A stretch of DNA of 64,000 nt from Streptosporangium saharense. Lineage in GTDB: Bacteria > Actinomycetota > Actinomycetes > Streptosporangiales > Streptosporangiaceae. Positions within the stretch are counted from its first letter, which is position 1. Each line of letters begins with the position of its first letter. This document shows positions 62,111 through 64,000 of this stretch, one piece after another. The stretch covers positions 1,528,432 through 1,592,431 of the forward strand of contig NZ_JACHJP010000001.1 in NCBI RefSeq assembly GCF_014203715.1, written 5' to 3'. The notes below the pieces were generated by a model. That model had not been told where the DNA came from. It was given only the letters and a program-made list of their open reading frames with translations, and searched no databases. Position numbers and translations under genes: made by a program.

Positions 62111-62376
62111 TGCCGTCGGAGGCCGTGCAGCGAGCCCACCCCGGCTGGCTGGTGTTCCACAACGCGCGAACCGGACTGTGGAGCGCCTACCGCCACAGGC
62201 CGGACCCCAGGGACGTGTCGCTGGTGCGCGCCGAGTCGGCCGAGGAACTGGACCGCAAGCTGGCGGCCCACGTCTCCCCGAGGGTGCCGCCGAGCATCCG
62301 GGCCGTCGCCGCCACCCGTGCCCTCCACGCTCTCCGGGGCCGAAGGTCCCACATGTGCAGGCTGCTGCGCTCCTGA
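62107..62376 (+). CDS. Small protein of unknown function, third gene of array
   Basis: The 89-residue protein reads HPGWLVFHNARTGLWSAYRH then a helix with AESAEELDRKLAAHV, the same order as the first and fourth genes: HPGW, an aromatic beta pair ending in W.A.R, then a helix. ATG 62107. Function unknown. Confidence 0.7.
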   Translation: MMPSEAVQRAHPGWLVFHNARTGLWSAYRHRPDPRDVSLVRAESAEELDRKLAAHVSPRVPPSIRAVAATRALHALRGRRSHMCRLLRS

Positions 62377-62533
62377 TCCGGTACGGCGAGCGGCGGGACC
62401 TCATCCCACCCGCCGCGCGCCGTACCCCATGAACGTGCGGTCCAGGCGGGAGGGGTCTGGGCCGCACACCCTCGCAAGGTGGCTCCCGCACCGAGGCGTT
62501 CGGTGTGCTGGGGAAGGGGGAGCCGCCTGGCGC

Positions 62534-62609
62534 ACCGGCCCCGTGACACGGGGCCGGTCCTCCTCCAGGGTGCCCGGCCGCATGCTCCCCGGCTCGGGGC
62601 CGGGCACCC
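62534..62609 (+). terminator. Two tandem GC-rich hairpins
   Basis: ACCGGCCCCG with its complement (62534-62543, 62549-62558) and GGGTGCCCGGCC with its complement (62568-62579, 62598-62609). They lie between the third small gene and the fourth, so they could end the first transcript or attenuate reading into the fourth and the BldC gene. Confidence 0.6.
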
Positions 62610-62638
62610 GCCCTTCACCTCCGGAACTGGGGACGGTC

Positions 62639-62872
62639 ATGACCGACTACGAGCAACGCATGATCAACGTGCTCATCAGCACCCATCCCGGCTGGCGCTA
62701 CGAACAGCGCGACCTGCCCGGCCTGCCCCGATGGTGGGCCGTCCGCTACGAGCCGCTCCGCCCCGACCAGCGCAGGGCCGGAGCCCGCGACGCGCTGGGC
62801 CGTACGACCCTGCACCGGCTGGCCAGGGTGCTGGCCAAGCACGACCAGATCCTGCACATGCTCCGCTACTGA
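62639..62872 (+). CDS. Small protein of unknown function, fourth gene of array
   Basis: The 77-residue protein (ATG 62639 after GGGGA) reads INVLISTHPGWRYEQRDLPG, then PRWWAVRYEP and a helix LHRLARVLAKHDQILHML. It shares the HPGW...WWAVR plan with its neighbours. It is 14 bases upstream of the BldC-like gene. Confidence 0.72.
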   Translation: MTDYEQRMINVLISTHPGWRYEQRDLPGLPRWWAVRYEPLRPDQRRAGARDALGRTTLHRLARVLAKHDQILHMLRY

Positions 62873-62886
62873 AGGAGAACCCCCTC

Positions 62887-63096
62887 ATGGCCGTAACCCC
62901 GGACGGCACCTTCACCACCGGCCCGGAGACCACCGACCGCCTTCTCACCCCCGGCGAGGTCGCCCACATCTTCGGCGTGGACCCCAAAACGGTCAACCGC
63001 TGGTCCCTCACCGGGAAGATCCCCTCGCTGAAGACCCCCAGCGGCCAACGCCGCTACCGCCAGAGCGACATCAACGCGATCCTCAACCCCGGCTGA
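62887..63096 (+). CDS. BldC-like MerR-type DNA-binding protein
   Basis: The 69-residue protein matches BldC over its length: LLTPGEVAHIFGVDPKTVNR, WSLTGKIPSLKTPSGQRRYR. BldC binds AT-rich direct repeats cooperatively and times development in Streptomyces. This is likely a paralogue rather than BldC itself, since it sits in a small-protein array. GAAGGAG precedes ATG 62887. Confidence 0.88.
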   Translation: MAVTPDGTFTTGPETTDRLLTPGEVAHIFGVDPKTVNRWSLTGKIPSLKTPSGQRRYRQSDINAILNPG

Positions 63097-63098
63097 CG

Positions 63099-64000
63099 TC
63101 AGGCCGGGACGTGGTTGCGCAGGCGGAGTTCCTGCGGATAGGGGGAAAAGAAGGTCTGGTCCTGGACGTAGGTGGCGCCCTGGCCTCGGGCGTGGTGTCT
63201 GAGGAGGGTGGTGGGGACGCTGAGCGCCACCTGGCCCGCCTGGTAGGCGGCGATGACCTCCGCGAGGTCGGCTCGCCTTACGGCGTCGAGGGTGTCGCCC
63301 ACCATGCCCAGGCAGTGTTGCAGGACGTTGACGTTGCGTCCCACGGCGGCCTTCCTGGCCAGGGCCGTACCGAACACGCGGGTGTAGTCGGCGGCCAGCT
63401 CCTCACGGGGCCGCGTGCCCGCGCCCGCGACCACCCGGCCCGCCTCCCGGTAGACGGTGGGGTCGTGGGCCAGCAGTTGCATCTTGTGCCGGGAGTGGAA
63501 GGCGACCAGGTCACGGGGGCGCCAGTCGCTCGCGAACAGCGCACGCAGCCTGGCGTGGGCGAAGATCCGCTCGACGAAGGTCTCCCGCAGGAGCGCGTCG
63601 TTCAGCCGTCCCTCGTCCTCGACCGGCAGCAGCGGGTGCGCGGCGAGAATCCCGGCCGCGAAGACGCCCATGCCCCTGCGGTCCACGGCGGCCTGGCCCG
63701 CGTAGACGGGGATGCCGTGCAGCCCGCAGCTCGGGCTCTTCGCCTTGAACACGTAGCCGTCCACGTCGAGCGCGCGTGCCCGCCGTACGGCAAGATCGGT
63801 CATCTTGTCGGTCAGGTCGTCGCCGGTCTTGCGGGTGACCAGGCGCGGGCCTTCGGGGGAGCGTTCGAGGCTGCGTTCCAGACGTAGGGTCTCGCGCGGG
63901 GTGCCGAGGCCGATTTCCATCTCCGGGCAGACATGGACCCAGTCCACGTAGGGGTCCAGTTCGCCGCTGAGGAACCTGTCGCGGCTGTGGCCGCCGTTGA
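63099..64000 (-). CDS. DUF523/DUF1722 (YbgA-type) protein, start outside window
   Basis: The frame runs off the end with NGGHSRDRFLSGELDPYVDW, continuing HVCPEMEIGLGTPRETLRL (DUF523) and KAKSPSCGLHG, then a C-terminal DUF1722 with LVAFHSRHKMQLLAHD. Such fusions are widespread and have been linked to stress and photolyase operons, but the biochemistry is unclear. The stop faces the BldC gene with two bases between. Confidence 0.9.
   Translation of the reverse strand, partial: NGGHSRDRFLSGELDPYVDWVHVCPEMEIGLGTPRETLRLERSLERSPEGPRLVTRKTGDDLTDKMTDLAVRRARALDVDGYVFKAKSPSCGLHGIPVYAGQAAVDRRGMGVFAAGILAAHPLLPVEDEGRLNDALLRETFVERIFAHARLRALFASDWRPRDLVAFHSRHKMQLLAHDPTVYREAGRVVAGAGTRPREELAADYTRVFGTALARKAAVGRNVNVLQHCLGMVGDTLDAVRRADLAEVIAAYQAGQVALSVPTTLLRHHARGQGATYVQDQTFFSPYPQELRLRNHVPA

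Overview
The window is GC-rich chromosomal DNA from a filamentous actinomycete. Frequent GTG/TTG starts, XRE-DUF397 pairs, a BldC-like regulator, SARP and LAL regulators, DUF5685, TreY/TreZ and pSAM2-type integrases point to the Streptosporangiaceae or a near relative. That placement is inferred from gene content, not from a marker gene.

Layout. 1-4.7 kb: a partial gene, then a four-gene operon for D-amino-acid salvage (N-acyl-D-amino-acid deacylase, PLP-dependent D-amino-acid deaminase, RidA, and an unassigned barrel-like protein). 4.7-8.6 kb: a divergent MFS exporter/TetR pair, both decayed, then an intact TetR with its probable operator, an alpha/beta hydrolase and a LysE exporter. 8.7-13.5 kb: a LuxR-type ATPase regulator, a lone response regulator, a 30-bp palindrome carrying two DnaA-box-like 9-mers, and an NlpC/P60 hydrolase.

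13.6-23.2 kb is an accessory zone. tRNA-Arg(CCG) is the attachment site of a 6.6-kb integrated element. The 3' half of the tRNA is repeated at 20,222-20,267, giving a 46-bp att repeat with one mismatch. Inside are a truncated tyrosine integrase, a truncated and frameshifted HAD hydrolase, a DUF4209 gene broken by two frameshifts, and an intact STAND-type NTPase with eight near-identical 138-bp TPR repeats. Beyond the right att site are an ion-channel-like gene, an IS5-family element whose transposase is broken by a 20-bp tandem duplication, a dense cluster of CTAG palindromes and a second decayed integrase.

23.4-35.5 kb: a secreted multidomain GH18 chitinase; an organosulfur operon (sfnG, a DszC-like monooxygenase, an SfnB-like oxidoreductase) with a Cys-containing leader peptide upstream; a PNPOx-like protein and a flavohemoglobin; an MBL hydrolase; a PiT phosphate transporter with a small coupled membrane protein. 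35.5-41.3 kb: a soluble Ser/Thr kinase, an N6-adenine DNA methylase, two PP2C phosphatases and purC. 41.5-44.4 kb: a TnpB-only IS605-type element directly upstream of prfC. 44.6-57.2 kb: DUF5685, a PEBP-like protein, mscL, a SARP-ATPase regulator and the glgX-treY-treZ operon that turns glycogen into trehalose. 57.2-64 kb: an XRE/4-TM pair with a nested operator, a Tat-type secreted hydrolase, an ASCH protein, an XRE regulator with three tandem DUF397 proteins, a hairpin-flanked set of small related proteins ending in a BldC-like protein, and a partial DUF523/DUF1722 gene.

The best candidates for undescribed biology are the XRE-DUF397x3/small-protein/BldC locus, the STAND-TPR gene on the tRNA-Arg element, the kinase-methylase-phosphatase cluster (superficially like Pgl), the fourth gene of the D-amino-acid operon, and the DnaA-box palindrome.
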